Shown one piece after another: positions 22,975 through 34,419 of a DNA stretch of 64,000 nucleotides. Origin of the DNA: Dasypus novemcinctus (Eukaryota > Chordata > Mammalia > Cingulata > Dasypodidae). The stretch spans positions 155,244,216 to 155,308,215 of the forward strand of contig NC_080673.1 of the NCBI RefSeq assembly GCF_030445035.2, in the 5' to 3' direction. Numbering within the stretch: position 1 is the first letter of the stretch; each line of letters starts with the position of its first letter. The translations under genes were made by a program, and so were the position numbers. The notes beneath the pieces are model-generated. The model saw nothing but the letters and a program-made list of their open reading frames with translations, had not been told where the DNA came from and searched no databases.

Positions 22975-23570
22975 GATTCAATCATCTTGGTTACATATCA
23001 CCAGATTTTTTTAAATGCCACCAAAAGTACTAATATAAAAAGATAAAATATTTACTACTATATCCTAATCAAAAAACGTTGATTAATCAAAAAACTTCTC
23101 AACTGGAGGACGGAGCAACAATATCTGTGAAGTGATCAGTGAAGTAAGAGAAAATCTATTAGTAAGATGTCCTGGAAAGCAGAAGTGTTGGGGGTCATTT
23201 CCAAGGTTAGATCATAAGAGATAGTAGCTTCTGTGTTTTGTCGTCACACTCTCTCAAATCTTTCACTCTGGGGGAAGCAAACTGTCATACTGTGAGCAGC
23301 TCTGAGGAGAGGCCAGGAGGCAAGAAATTGAAGCTTCCTGCCAATGACCAGGTGAGTGAACTTGGAAGCAGATCTTACAGTCTGTGAGCCTTGAATAAAG
23401 CCCGAGACCTTGAGTCAGAACAGCTTAGCTAAAGTGCTCCCATATTCCTGACCCTGAAAAACTGTGTAAGATAATAAATGTTTGGTCTTTAAACTGTTAG
23501 ATATTTGCTTAATGTGAAGCAGCAATAGATAATGCAAAAGCCAAGTAAAGAGAGTATATCAAGAATGAGA

Positions 23571-24440
23571 GAGGGAAGTAATGTGGCTCAGGTGACTGGG
23601 CTCCCGCCTACCACATAGGAGGTCACTGGTTCGGATACTGGTGCCTCCTAAAGAAGACAGTAGGCTGGTGTGACAGGCAGGTGTGGCAACCTGACACAAC
23701 GAGAGACACAAGAAGAGTAACATAATCAGAGAGACAACACAGTGAGGAGCAGAGGTTTCCAGTGCCTCCTAAAAAAACAGCCAGCTGATGTCACAGACAG
23801 GTGCAGCAAGCTAATGTGACCAGATGACGCAACAAGAGACGTGGGGGAGGAACGAGAACACAAGAAAGCAGAGAGTGGAGGTGGCTCAAGCAATTAGGCA
23901 CCTCCTTTCCACATCGGAGGTCCCAGGTTCAGCTCCTGATGCCTCCTAAAAAGAAACAAGGAAGATGAACAGACATAGCAAGTGTAAACAAAAAGGGGGG
24001 TGGAGAGAAATGAATAAATTAAATCTCAAAAAAAAAAAAAAAAAGAATGGGAGTGATCAGCTGTGTCAAGTGTTGCTGGTCAATCAAAGATAATGCTGGG
24101 GAGCAGATTGGCTCAAACAGTTGGATACCTCCCTACCACATGGGAGGTTCCAGGTTCATTTCCTATTGCCTCCTAAAGAAGACAAGCTGATGAAGAACAG
24201 ACGCACGGGGTGGAGTAGGGTGAGGGGGGTGGGGGGTATATGGGGACCTCATATTTTTTAAATTTAACATTAAAAAAAGACAACAATAACAAAAAAACAT
24301 GCAATGAGCAGGGAGCGGATGTGGCTCAAGTGGTTGGGCATCTGCCTCCCACATGGGAGGTCCCCTTAGGTTTGGTTCCTGGTGCCTCTTAAAGATGAGC
24401 ACGATGAGCAAACAGCAAGAGGAAAACAATGAGCAGACAG
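23571..24440 (+). mobile_element. Cluster of DAS-SINE heads
   Basis: At least five tRNA-like heads in the same orientation lie within 0.9 kb (about 23571, 23747 partial, 23872, 24097, 24308). Each has a 'gcctcctaaa' junction, and the bodies are A-rich or differ in length. The copies at 23872-24045 and 24097-24290 have long A tails. The piece at 24195-24265 (GTGGGGGGTATATGGGGACC) resembles armadillo L1 3' UTR. Confidence 0.75.
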
Positions 24441-24564
24441 TCGAGGGAGCAATCTTGGTGGGTGGAATAATGCGGAGGCACTATTCTTATACAGTTCTGG
24501 GTAAAAATGCTCTAGTTTCTCTAATTTCTAAGGATTCTCTAATTTCCATGAGAGCTTGAAAATG

Positions 24565-25745
24565 TTAAAAAGGTAACACTTTACACACCTATTAAAATGG
24601 CAAATTCAGGGAAGCGGACTTGGCCCAATGGATAAGGTGTCCACCTACCACATGGGAGGTCCAAGGATCAAACCCAGGCCTCCTTGGCCTGTGTGGAGCT
24701 GGCCCATGCGCAGTGCTGATGTGCGTAAGGAGTGCTGTGCCCCTGCGTGGGGAAGCCCTATGCGCAAGGAGAGCGGCCCAGCACGAAAGAAAGTGCAGCC
24801 TGCCCAAGGATGGTGCTGCACACAGAGAGCTGACACAGCAAGATGACGCAATAAAAAGAAACACAGATTCCTGGTGCTGCTGGTAAGAATAGAAGCAGGC
24901 ACAGAAGAGCACAGAGAGAGCAGACTTCTGGGGGGGGGGGGGGATAAAAAAAAAGGCAAATCCAAAACATCAATGTCAGACGCTAGCAAGGATTTGAAGC
25001 AACAGGAACTCATTAATTGTTGGTGGGAATGCAAAATGGTACAGCCACTTTGGAAGACAATTTGACAGTGTCTTAAAAAGTTAAAACACTGGGTTACCAT
25101 ATGGTTCAGCAATCACACTACTAAATATTTACTAAAATGGGTTGAAACCTATATCCACACAAGACCTGCACATTTATGGCAGCTTTAGTATAATTGCCAA
25201 AATTGGAGGCAACCAATTCAGTAGGTGAACAGATAAAACAAATGGTATATCCATATAATAGAGTATTATTCAGCAGTAAAAAGAAATGAGCTAAATCAAG
25301 TCATGAAAACACCTGGAGGAATGTTAAGTGCGTATTGCTAAGTGAAAGAAGTCAGTTGGAAAAGGCTACATTACTATAGGATTCCAACAAAATCATTCTT
25401 GAAAAGAAGGCAAACATATAAGAGGCAATAAAAAGTCAGTAGTTCCCTGGGTTTGGGGAGGAGGGGGGTTGGGATGAATAGGTGGAGCACAGGACATTTT
25501 TAGGGCAGTGAAAACTGTTCTGGATGATACGATAATGGTGGATTACATTACATAGAACTATACAAGAGTGAACCCTAGTGTAAACTATAGACTTTAGTCA
25601 CTAATATCAATATTGGTTCATCAAGTATGACAAATGCACCACACTAATACCAGACTGTTAATAGGGGAAGCTGTGTGTGAGAACTCTGTACTTTCTGTGC
25701 AGGTTTTCTTTAAACCTAAAACTGCTCTATAAAGTTTTTTTAAGA
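24565..25745 (+). mobile_element. L1 3' region with a DAS-III insertion
   Basis: L1 3' UTR phrases occur in order: 'aggaactcattaattgttggtgggaatgc', then 'cagcaatcacactact', then 'tattattcagcagtaaaaagaaatgagct', then 'ctgtatagtgtaaactat'-type tail sequence. A DAS-III SINE splits its left end. It is non-coding. Confidence 0.75.
24609..24954 (+). mobile_element. DAS-III SINE
   Basis: The copy ends in a G13 run and an A-run instead of the usual AAATAAATCTT tail. The duplication GGCAAAT(T/C)CA lies at about 24599-24608 and 24955-24964. Confidence 0.9.
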
Positions 25746-27510
25746 TAACGAAGTTGAGTAACTGAAAAAAAAAATCTTAATGCCCACTAAATTTCCTGTA
25801 TCTTAATGTATTCTGAGAAAATGTGCAAACCGAATTCTCATTTGGGTAATGTTTCTTGACTGGGGCAGGTATGGCATATTTAGAGCCTGATCAAGACAGC
25901 CTTTCCAGAAGCTACTTTTGCAAACCTTAGATGTGCTAGTCAGTCAACAAAGTTATGCCATGTGATAGCTATAATTAGTGAAGAGTTACAATTAATCTTT
26001 TACTGTTAGACTCAGAAATGTATTGTTTTCTAGCTTCCATTCAGGTAGGCTCCTTCCCTCTACCCACCACTAACTGGAGTTGAATAGCCTAATAGTTGTC
26101 CCATCTCTTTTCCCAGTTGGCACACTTACCTATCAGCTTTTGGGGTATAGGTTATTAGTCATTAACTTAACCTGTGTATTCTTAAAATCTGTATAGAGGA
26201 AAATCCAATGCCAACTTTTTAGCATCCTGTGATTTCAACATTTCATAGTAAAAATATTTTTTACTTTTGGGAGGAATTGACTATATATTTACTCTGGTCT
26301 TTTTCTTACTATTATTGTAATCACAGGAATGAGTTGTTTCAAAATCATATTTTTAAAACCTTAAGATTCCTCAGATCCCTCAAGGTGAATAAAATAGTCA
26401 TATTCTAAGTCGGTCCTTAGGGTAATGAAATAAAAGTTAAAAAATTTTGGAATGCTCTTCTAATCTGTTCCACTAATACAAGCCCAATGCAATAAAGGAC
26501 TAGCCTGAGGTGGTAGGGACCCTGATTATCATTTCATTTGAAATAAAGGGCATGCCAGTGTTTTTGACCCAGGCTGTTATTTTTACACCTGAGGGTAGAT
26601 GCCCAGGAGTTAGGTAACTTGAGGGCAAGAACTAAGGTTCAAACTTGGGTCTGACTCCATAGCCACTGATTTTTTTCCACTTGGCTCATGTCACCATGTC
26701 TAGATTACTTGGCCCACAGTTTTGTGCTCAATTATATATTCAATGAACACTAAAGCCAGTATTTTGATATTACACAAAATACTGAATTCCAGTATTGTCA
26801 TTCTGTTGTTCTAGTATTGCACTGATCAAGTAGTAGAATACTGAGCACTTACTATTCACCAGTTAGATGATCATGTATGAACTCAACTTTAATCTTTACT
26901 AGTAAGATTACCAGTTTATAGGGGAACTAAGGGAAGAATTAACTGGCATATTACATGCCAGGATGGAGATTTGAACCTAGACCTCTAATATGCTGCCAGA
27001 GCAGGTGGCTATAAGCCTCTTAAATGGCATATGTGTAATGTTAATTCAACTCAAGACAGATTAAATTTAATTGTGAACAATGCTATCCTTGTATTATAGT
27101 CATGATAGGTTTAAGGCTCAAATATTTAAACACATATGTACCTTAGGGCCTTTGCATTTGTTTTCACAAAAATATACATATACAGGAATAACATTTCCCG
27201 GGACTTCTGTATTGAGGTCCTTTAATCACCAGTCCTATCTAAATAATTATAAATGCGCTCCACTCTCAATGTATACACATGCATTCCCTATCACTTTCTC
27301 TAGCAGTGAGGGCCACCCAACATACTTTACTTACGCTATGGTCCTTTCCCCTACTAGAATGTAAATCTGTCTGTTTTTTCCATCACATCTAGCAGTGTCT
27401 GGCTCGGAGAAGGGACCCAAATATTTGTTAACTGAATTAACCAAACAACTTCTTTTGCAAGTAGACTGTAGAATGGGGTATAAAAAGAAATCAAATAAAG
27501 ACAAAGTTAT
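25746..27510. other. Intergenic stretch, mostly unique
   Basis: AT-rich sequence holds a probable MIR at 26860-27010 ('taggggaactaagggaagaattaactgg ... tgaacctagacctctaat'). No gene or RNA is recognised. It ends at the likely 3' end of DANCR. Confidence 0.4.
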
Positions 27511-27894
27511 TAGCATTAAGAACGACTGCAAGGTGTTTATTAAATAGTTTTATTTAACACTTCTGAAAAGAGGTTATCAGGCTATTACAGGCTAATATCA
27601 AAGCTCCGGCTGGGAGACTTGCTACTACACACATCAAAAACCACTTAACATGCTGACAGAGCTGCTTCTTTTGTGCCAAGTTTTGCAAAATCTCCAGATT
27701 CAGTCCAATTTTATATATAAAGAGCTTATATTCTGAACAGCTCTATGGTGGTCTGTCTCCTCAAATTTGTTCAACGTGTTTAAGTGTGGTTTCATTTTTA
27801 AATTGTATATCAGTATACCAAGTCTCAAGAGATAAGTGACTTTCTGGAGGTCCAAGAGCCAAGATACTACACATTAAGTCTCCTATTCAGAGCT

Positions 27895-28010
27895 CCTCAT
27901 ATGTGATGGGATCTTGAGCAAGTCACTACCTAAATTGTCTTCATCTGTAATGTGGGAGAATAGTATGTGCTCAGGGTTGTGAAAATTAATAAGATGCATG
28001 CAAAGCATCC
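27895..28010. repeat. MIR SINE
   Basis: 'cttgagcaagtcactacctaaattgtcttcatctgtaatgtggg' is the MIR core. It lies in the putative DANCR last exon. Confidence 0.6.
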
Positions 28011-28174
28011 ACTAAAATACTGTCACCATAAGCACTGTCCTAACTGTAGTCATGTTTTTTGTTTTGTTTTTTAAGTCAAATTACCAACATCTGATCGTTC
28101 CAGTTTGAATGGTCTGATCCTCTAGTCTTCATCCTATTAAAAAAAAAAAAAAGGCTTTTTAAATGGCCTTTTTT

Positions 28175-28255
28175 TCAAAAGGTACTGTGGTTGAACCTGG
28201 GGCCTTGTACATTCAAAGCAGGTGCTCAATCACTGAGCAAGACCTGCTACCCTAA
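28175..28255 (-). mobile_element. tRNA-headed SINE (short form)
   Basis: Antisense head: 'ggtactgtggttgaacctggggcc ... gcaggtgctcaatcactgag'. It lies inside the putative DANCR 3' exon. Confidence 0.7.
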
Positions 28256-28578
28256 AATGACCTTTTTAAGCGGAGTATCCCCTTCAACTTTTCTCAAAGG
28301 ATTTCCAGATAAAACCACCTTGTTTGTGTAAGCATGTTTCAATCATGAGGATTTTAAAAATTTTTTTACCATCAAACAAAACCAAGTATCCAAATTCCCC
28401 AATCTATTTGAAAACACTAGCTGGTATCCCCACTGAAGAGTCTAGATAGCATCGAATAACAATGGTTTTCCTTAAGGTACGATCAAAGCCAAGGTTAAGA
28501 TTCAATGGCTTTTGTGCATACGGTGTAAAAATGTTGCACAGCCAATGCTTAAACTGTAACAGAATGTTGTTCTGGTTC

Positions 28579-28713
28579 AGCTGTGACTCCAGACAGGATC
28601 CAAAGAGGAGTTTTACCATCTCCTCTTTGGGTTTTATGGAGACTTACTTTACCCTTCTGTGTTAGCCTCTTAAAGCACTGAGTCAACCTTAAAAGGGCAC
28701 AGGAAAGGGCAGT
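28579..28713 (-). ncRNA. SNORA26: H/ACA snoRNA, SNORA26-like
   Basis: The - strand folds as a textbook H/ACA RNA. In the 5' hairpin the lower stem TGCCCTT/AAGGGTA (28711-28705 with 28656-28650) flanks an internal loop, and a 10-bp upper stem CCTTTTAAGG/CTTTAAGAGG (28696-28687 with 28675-28666) closes it. The H box AAAGTA is at 28650-28645. In the 3' hairpin the lower stem TCTCCA/TGGAGT (28642-28637 with 28591-28586) and a perfect 11-bp upper stem CCAAAGAGGAG/CTCCTCTTTGG (28630-28620 with 28610-28600) surround a pocket. The ACA box is at 28584-28582, three bases from the end. It sits in a DANCR intron about where SNORA26 lies in human. H/ACA RNAs guide pseudouridylation with dyskerin; I did not assign the target. 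Confidence 0.9.
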
Positions 28714-28919
28714 TTGAGATGTCTGTGTAGTTTTCTAGTTGCACTACTTCCTACGCTGCTCCGTGGATCTCTGCAGTTCGTTTAACAATTGAGAAAACGC
28801 ATCAGAAACCGCCTTTTCGTTGGCTGGGTCGTGTTTTATTTAGAACTTCCTTTTCGCTAAGAAGAGCGGGATTCGGGCCCGTGCACAGCCGGGCCTGGGG
28901 CCCTCCCGCCGCCGCCGGC

Positions 28920-28925
28920 CACGTG
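28920..28925. promoter_or_regulatory. Canonical E-box CACGTG
   Basis: A palindromic MYC/USF-type site lies about 45 bases inside DANCR intron 2, in the CpG island. DANCR is reported as MYC-responsive; use of this particular site is inferred. Confidence 0.5.
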
Positions 28926-29183
28926 CTCGGGGTTTGGGCCACTTCCCGGGGCGCAGGGCCCGGGACTCACCTGCGCGCAGAGCTGAGGCCGCTGCACCCC
29001 CGCGGACGTCTGAACGAACTCCCGGGCCCGAGGTCGGCCCCGGACCGGCTCTCGCCCCCCGGGGCAGGGCCCGGCCCCGAACCTGCCACAAGGTAGCCTC
29101 GGGTCGGCCCTGGAGAAGCAAAAGCGCAAACTTGTTACCGGGCCGGGCCCTGCCCGCGGGAAACCCTCGGGGCGGCTTCGCGG

Positions 29184-29248
29184 CGCCTGTGCCTCCGCGG
29201 CCCCGGGACGGACACGGCCGCCCGCCCCCCGGGCCGCCGAGGGCTGCT
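29184..29248 (-). ncRNA. MIR4449: miR-4449-like hairpin
   Basis: The - strand from 29248 (AGCAGCCCTCGGCGGCCCGG) to 29184 (ending AGGCACAGGCG) matches the human mir-4449 precursor as I remember it nearly base for base, in the same place (intron 1 of DANCR). The mature arm starts CGTCCCGGGGC and keeps the seed GTCCCGG. It ends CGCGGAGGCA where human has TGCGCGAGGCA, so it is about one base shorter with changes in its middle. Whether it is processed by Drosha/Dicer in this species is unknown, and conservation could partly reflect CpG-island sequence. Confidence 0.75.
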
Positions 29249-29388
29249 CTACCCCTCCGTTCTGGCCGCCGGGAGCAGCGGAGCTCGGGGCGGGCAAAGC
29301 TGGAGGGGACGCGGGGCCCAGCCCCACCCGGGCCCGCAGGCCGCCGGGCGCCCTCCCCGCGCGCGGGCCGAGGCCGAGCGCACTCACC

Positions 29389-29720
29389 GCGGCTCCAGGG
29401 ACCCGGCAGGCCGGCGGGTGCGCGACAGAAGGGCCGGGAGGGCGGCGCGGGCCGGGGTAGTGCGGGCGGGAGGGGGTCGTGGGCGCAGCGGCCAATCGTG
29501 GAGGACGCGGGGCGGGGTGGAGGCGGGGAGGAGGGCTCGGGGAGGGGATGGCCAATCGCCGGGCAGGCCCGGGGCGGGGAGACGGCCGCGCCCGGCCTTG
29601 CCGTTGTCGCGCGGGTTGCCCTTGGCCCCTGCTGCAGCTGGATTGCTACGTGACCCTGAGCTGCGCGTCCTTTTCCGAGTCCCGGGGAAGCTGGGTCGGG
29701 GAGCTGATTCTTCGGCGCCT
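29389..29720 (-). promoter_or_regulatory. DANCR CpG-island promoter
   Basis: Dense CpG sequence continues upstream of exon 1. Two CCAAT elements (29492-29496 and 29552-29556 as read on +) and a TACGTGAC CRE/E-box-like site (29647-29654) lie 60-220 bases upstream of the proposed start. GC boxes (GGGGCGGGG) surround them. The island extends from about 28.87 to 29.72 kb. Confidence 0.75.
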
Positions 29721-30032
29721 CCCAGCCTTGGCCCTCGTGCCTGTGGTTCTCTCAAGCCAAAGTGCCTTCCTCAGGAACTTGTCCTGGGAGGTCACGGTTA
29801 CCCCAGGACGGGGCCACGCCCTTGACTCTATTCCGTTTTCTAAACCCACACTAGGCAACTCTGTGTTCAGAGTCCGTCTCCCGCTAGACCTGAAGCTTGA
29901 GGAGAATGCAGGGTTCAGGTCTTAATCCCCAGGCTCACGCCCGGGGCCCCTCCTAAATCTCGGAATCAGCTTTTCTTCGTGCTCCTCGTTCATTCATTTA
30001 TAGTGTTTAATAAGTAGACCCGGCTCGGCCAG

Positions 30033-30034
<2 letters not shown>

Positions 30035-30068
<34 letters not shown>

Positions 30069-30100
30069 CGGGGGGTGGGGGGGGTGGGGGGTGCAGGGCA
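30035..30100 (+). repeat. (GT)n microsatellite joined to a G-rich tract
   Basis: About 16 GT units (30035-30067) run directly into GCGGGGGGTGGGGGGGGTGG (to about 30100). The G-runs could form a quadruplex and the GT tract Z-DNA. Confidence 0.9.
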
Positions 30101-33100
30101 CCATAAGCCTTCCCTAGGTGACAGACTTAAACTTGGCAAACCAACCAGAGGAGTAAAATCGCAGTATATGCTAAAAAAAAACAAAAAGGGGGGGGGGGGG
30201 CGGCGGGAAAGTAAGAACTTCCATCGTTGTTAGCCAATTCAATCCCCTCAATATCTCTTATAACCCCCAAATTTTAGGTGGGGACACAGACATATTGAAT
30301 ACACTTGCCCAAGGGCACAGAGCAGCAAGCTAGAGGTGGATCTGGGATCTGAATCCAAGCAGTCTGAAGGCAGGGCCTCCATACACACACTACCTCTCCA
30401 GAGCCTCGGGTGGGGCAAGAAGGGGGACCGAAAAAGAAAAGGAAAGAAAAATGGCCTACATTTGACTGGCGGATCAAAGTAGCCATTGGGTGGTAGAGTT
30501 GGGTACTACAGGCAGAAAGAACTGCAGAATGGGCGGTACAACAGGAAAGTACGCGGCATATTCAAGGACCCAAAAGTTGTCAACGGAACCTAAGGGTATA
30601 GGAGCAGAGTAGCCTGAGATGAGGGTGGCCTGGGGCCAGATCATGCCAGAGTAGAGTTTGTATTTTATGCTAACAACAATGGAAAGATCTCGGAACATTT
30701 TTTAGCTGAGGAATGATAGGATCTGATAGAGAGTGTGATTTAGGGTGTGATTAAGTGATTTGGGTGGGGAGAAGGAATTGAATACTGGATGATAGGCACT
30801 GGGCACTGGCATTGCAATAAATGTTTTCAGATGCAAATTTAGCAATAAATCCTAGCAGCTACACACTTTTGGTAGATTCTCATAGGATCATGTTTAACTG
30901 GGTTGGGTTTACATGGGTTAAATGGGAGCGGGAGCGCCAGTTTGCTGCCTGTTTCACCTTCCTTATCTCAGAGTCCTCAAAACAAGTCTAGGGTCTTGAG
31001 TCTGTTCTTTTTGTAGTCCCTTAGGCTGGTGTAGAGACATTAACTTTCCTTTAACCATGGCAAGGAATGTGGCTCAGCCACACAGGAAGAATATGAGAAA
31101 AGAGAAGTAAATCTCAGTAAAGGGATTAATGAAGGAATTCAGTGGCCATAGTGGGAACTGGTGGAGAGTGTGCAAAATCTCCTTCCCCCAAATGAGGTGA
31201 TACAAATCCAAAGAGGTGATAGAGAATTGTATTAGGGTTTCATTTGAACTAGCAAGAAATCCACCTCACTATGAAGGGTACAAACAAGCATGGTGCCCCC
31301 CTATCGATTTAGAAAAGTATTAAGGGCCCCATATCCTGAGAGTTGGCTTCCCATCTCTGGCCAAGTACTTCAAGTCAATGTAGATGCAAACCATAGTTCC
31401 ACTTGATTTCTCCACTTGGCTTATTGGAGAAATGTTTGCCTAACTTTAGGAAGGTTAATGTTAAATACAGAGATGATGAAGCCAATAAACCTTTGTGTTA
31501 TTGCTGTTAAGTTCAGGATAATTTGGATTTGGTGATTTAAAATGCTGGGTTTATTACTGAGCTGATTATTTGGGAGGAATTTAGTTTGTCACAAAATGAA
31601 CAAAGGGATCTGAAAGGCAGAGATCCCATGGAAAGGCACAGGAAACGTCCTGATAAGGGATGTTATGTCTTCATATTCCTCCTTCTGGGCTTGGGCTCTA
31701 TCCTTCCTGCCTCCCCTCCCCAGTCCTTCAGACTATCCACTTTCCTTTCTTCTCTGTCACTTTCTCACTTCCTCTTTCTGACTTGTAGCTCCTCTGCATA
31801 TATGCACTCTATTTCTCAACCTGAATAAACCTTCCCTCCATCATTTGCTCCCAGTCCCCAGATACCATAACCCTTGCCGTCTTCCTACCTAACCTTCAGA
31901 AAAGACTATGCCTCCACATCTCCATTGCCCCAGCCCTGCTGACTACTTAGTCTCGCATTGTCTGACTTTCTTCCTGCCTGCTTCCTCGGAATTGTGCTCT
32001 TCAAGGTCACCAGGGACCTCCTAGAGACCAAATCCAATGGTCCTCATCTCACCTAAGCTCTCTCCAGTATCCCACACCACTGCTCCTCCTAAGAGCCTTC
32101 TTCCCCCAGTTCTCCACTCCTCCCTGGTTCCCCACCTATTCCTCTAGCCCCTTCTTACTCTTTGTCCTCCCCTTCAAATGTTGGTTCTGACTTCATTCTT
32201 TCTCAATTCTCTTATCTTTTTACTCTGTACACTAACTGACCAACTTCTCAGGTATGACAATAATAGATGCCTTCTACTGAGTGCCAGACACATTACATAC
32301 ATTATCTCTAATTGTTAAAATACTTCTGCAAGACAGATAATGAGAGTGACACTGAAGGAGTACTTATGAACCAGTGATAGTATTTAATACTTTACATGAA
32401 AGTACCAATATCATCTTGAGGCCAAGAAAACCTGAGTGACTTATCAGAGCCACCACACAATTTATGGCAGAGCTGGATTTCAATCTGGGACCCCAGCCTG
32501 CCTGCTTTCCACTGCCCCCTTTGGCCGCCCATGCAGAAGTGATCATCCAGCCCACACCACTTTACTGAGCTTCAGGCCCTTCACCCACCGGCATCCACAT
32601 CTTCATCTGAATGTCTGAGACCCAACAAAACCAGCTTGTACCAGAATTCATCCTCTTCCCACAACCCCACACTTCCTTTTGTGCCATCTGCCTTGATGAA
32701 TAACAACTCCTTAGCCCATCTTTCCCGGACTCAGCCCTAATATATCCCTCTCTTAGCCTGCTCATCCCTTTCTCAGTCTCCTCCTCCTTTACTCCCTTCC
32801 ATTCAGTCAGTTCTTCCTATTGACCATCCCATGAGTCTTCCCTCTTCCACTACCTTATCCTTTAGTTCTGGCTCCCATCATTTACTTTCTGGCCCACTGC
32901 ATCAGCCTCTATGTCTTAGTCTTACCTCCCCCAGTAAATCCTCCTCTGCCGTCGTCTGATCACACATGCCTTCTCCACTGGGAATTCTTAAATGACTGGA
33001 ATCAAGACCAACAGCCTTCCTATCTTTTCACCACCTCCTAACTGCCCCAACTCCATTGTGATCCTACCATGCTGAACTAATGGTGGTTCCCTGAATGCTC

Positions 33101-33990
33101 TATCCAGGACTGCTCAACACAATTTTCTGCAATGATATATCCAATGATATATTGGACAGATACTTTATCTGTCCAATAAGGTAGCCACATGTGGCTATTG
33201 AGCACCTGAACTGTGACTAGTACAATGGAGAAACTGATTATTTTTAAAAATATATATTTACCTTTAGTTAATGAAAATTTAAAAAGTCACATGTGGCTGG
33301 TGGATACCCTTTTTTGCACAAGGTGGTAGTTATACCCTTGCTTCTCAAAGTGTGGTCTGACACATGGACATCATCTGGAAGTTTGTTAGAAATGCAGACT
33401 CTCAGGCTCCATCACAAATCTGCCTAGAATCTGCATTTCAACAAGATCCCAAGTAATCTGTATGCACATTAGTTTCAAGAAGTATTCCTCTAAGCTGTCT
33501 CTTGCTTCTTTGCCTTTGCACATGCTGTTCTCTTTGTCTGAACTGCCCGTTGTCTCTCCTTTGCTCTGTTACTCCTGCCTATCCCTCAAAGCCTAGCACA
33601 AATAATTATGACATGTTTCTATCACTATCTGGAGGGCCGGGGAAAGAAGAGGTGGGTGAGAAGGAATGAGAGGGAGAGAAAAATTGTCTATGGTAAAATC
33701 ACATATATCTTGTAATCCCAAGTAGCTGCATTATATATGCATGTGTGTGTATATGAAAAGATACTATTAAAAGGTTATTGGTTCTCTCAAGATGGTAGGA
33801 TTTCAAGTCTTTTATGTTTTAAAAATGTTTGGTTTTGTGGTATCATTCAAATTCTTTACAATGAGCATTTATTATTTATATAATCAGAAAATAAAATGAG
33901 TTATTTTTATTATAGAAATAAAATAAAGGCAAAAAATAAAATACAGGCTAGTTTATCTCTCTGTAAGTAGTTGCAAGAACATAATATCAG
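30101..33990. other. Intergenic stretch with old repeats
   Basis: Recognisable pieces are a G12-13 run at 30187-30200, a MIR at 30240-30365 (cttgcccaagggcacagagcag), L2-type pieces at 31870-32900, a MIR-like segment at 32270-32470, a short hAT palindrome at 33120-33305 and MER5A-like sequence at 33335-33475 (ttctcaaagtgtggtctg). A 31960-32060 segment translates with KVTRDLLETKSNG, like L2/CR1 reverse transcriptase. No host gene is seen. Confidence 0.5.
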
Positions 33991-33994
33991 ACTA

Positions 33995-34408
33995 CAGAAG
34001 TGGACATGGCTCAACTGATGGAGCGTCCATCTGTCATATGGAGGGTCCAGGGTTCGGTCCTCAGGGCCTCCTGTGGTAAGCTGGCCCATGTGCATGCTGC
34101 TGCACTCAAGGAGTGCCCTGCCATGCAGGGGTGCCCCCGCATAGGGGTGCCCCATGCGCAAGGAGTGCCCCCCGCAAGAAGAGCCGCCCTACATGAAAAA
34201 AGCACAGTCTGCCCAGGAGTGGCACCGCACACACGGAGAGCTGATGCAGCAAGATGACGCAACAAAAAAGAGATGCAGTTCCCAGTGCCACTGGACAATG
34301 CAAGCGGATACAGAGGAACACACGGCGAATGGACACAGACAGCAGACAACAGGGGCAAGGGGAGAGAAATAAATAAAATAAATCTTTAAAAAAAAAGTAT
34401 ATATATAT
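33995..34408 (+). mobile_element. DAS-III SINE
   Basis: Full-length copy with AAATAAATCTTTAAA tail, flanked by TATCAGA(C/G)TA at about 33985-33994 and 34409-34418. Confidence 0.9.
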
Positions 34409-34419
34409 ATCAGAGTAAA

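Larger units (their letters stand above)
27515..29433 (-). ncRNA. DANCR: DANCR (SNHG13) lncRNA, snoRNA and miRNA host
   Basis: Three - strand exons are supported. Exon 1 starts near a pyrimidine TOP-like CCCTTCTGTC (29433-29424) and ends GCCGCG|GTGAGT at 29388. Exon 2 runs 29109-28971, between TTGCTTCTCCAG and GCGCAG|GTGAGTCC. A last exon begins near 28553 (TTCTGTTACAG|TTTAAG) and may end near AATAAA signals at 27549-27554 and 27536-27541. Intron 1 holds a close match to hsa-mir-4449 and intron 2 a complete H/ACA snoRNA, as in human DANCR. The stretch at 28501-28520 also resembles a DANCR exon segment I remember (tcaatggctt). DANCR is a MYC-responsive lncRNA that restrains differentiation of epidermal and other progenitors and sponges miRNAs. 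A CACGTG E-box lies at 28920-28925. Gene identity is strong; the exact start, last acceptor and 3' end are inferred. Confidence 0.85.

Noticed and set aside
28857-29653. Frames of 232 and 239 codons over the DANCR island.
   Set aside because: Same compositional effect; splice sites, the miRNA hairpin and the snoRNA identify the locus as noncoding.
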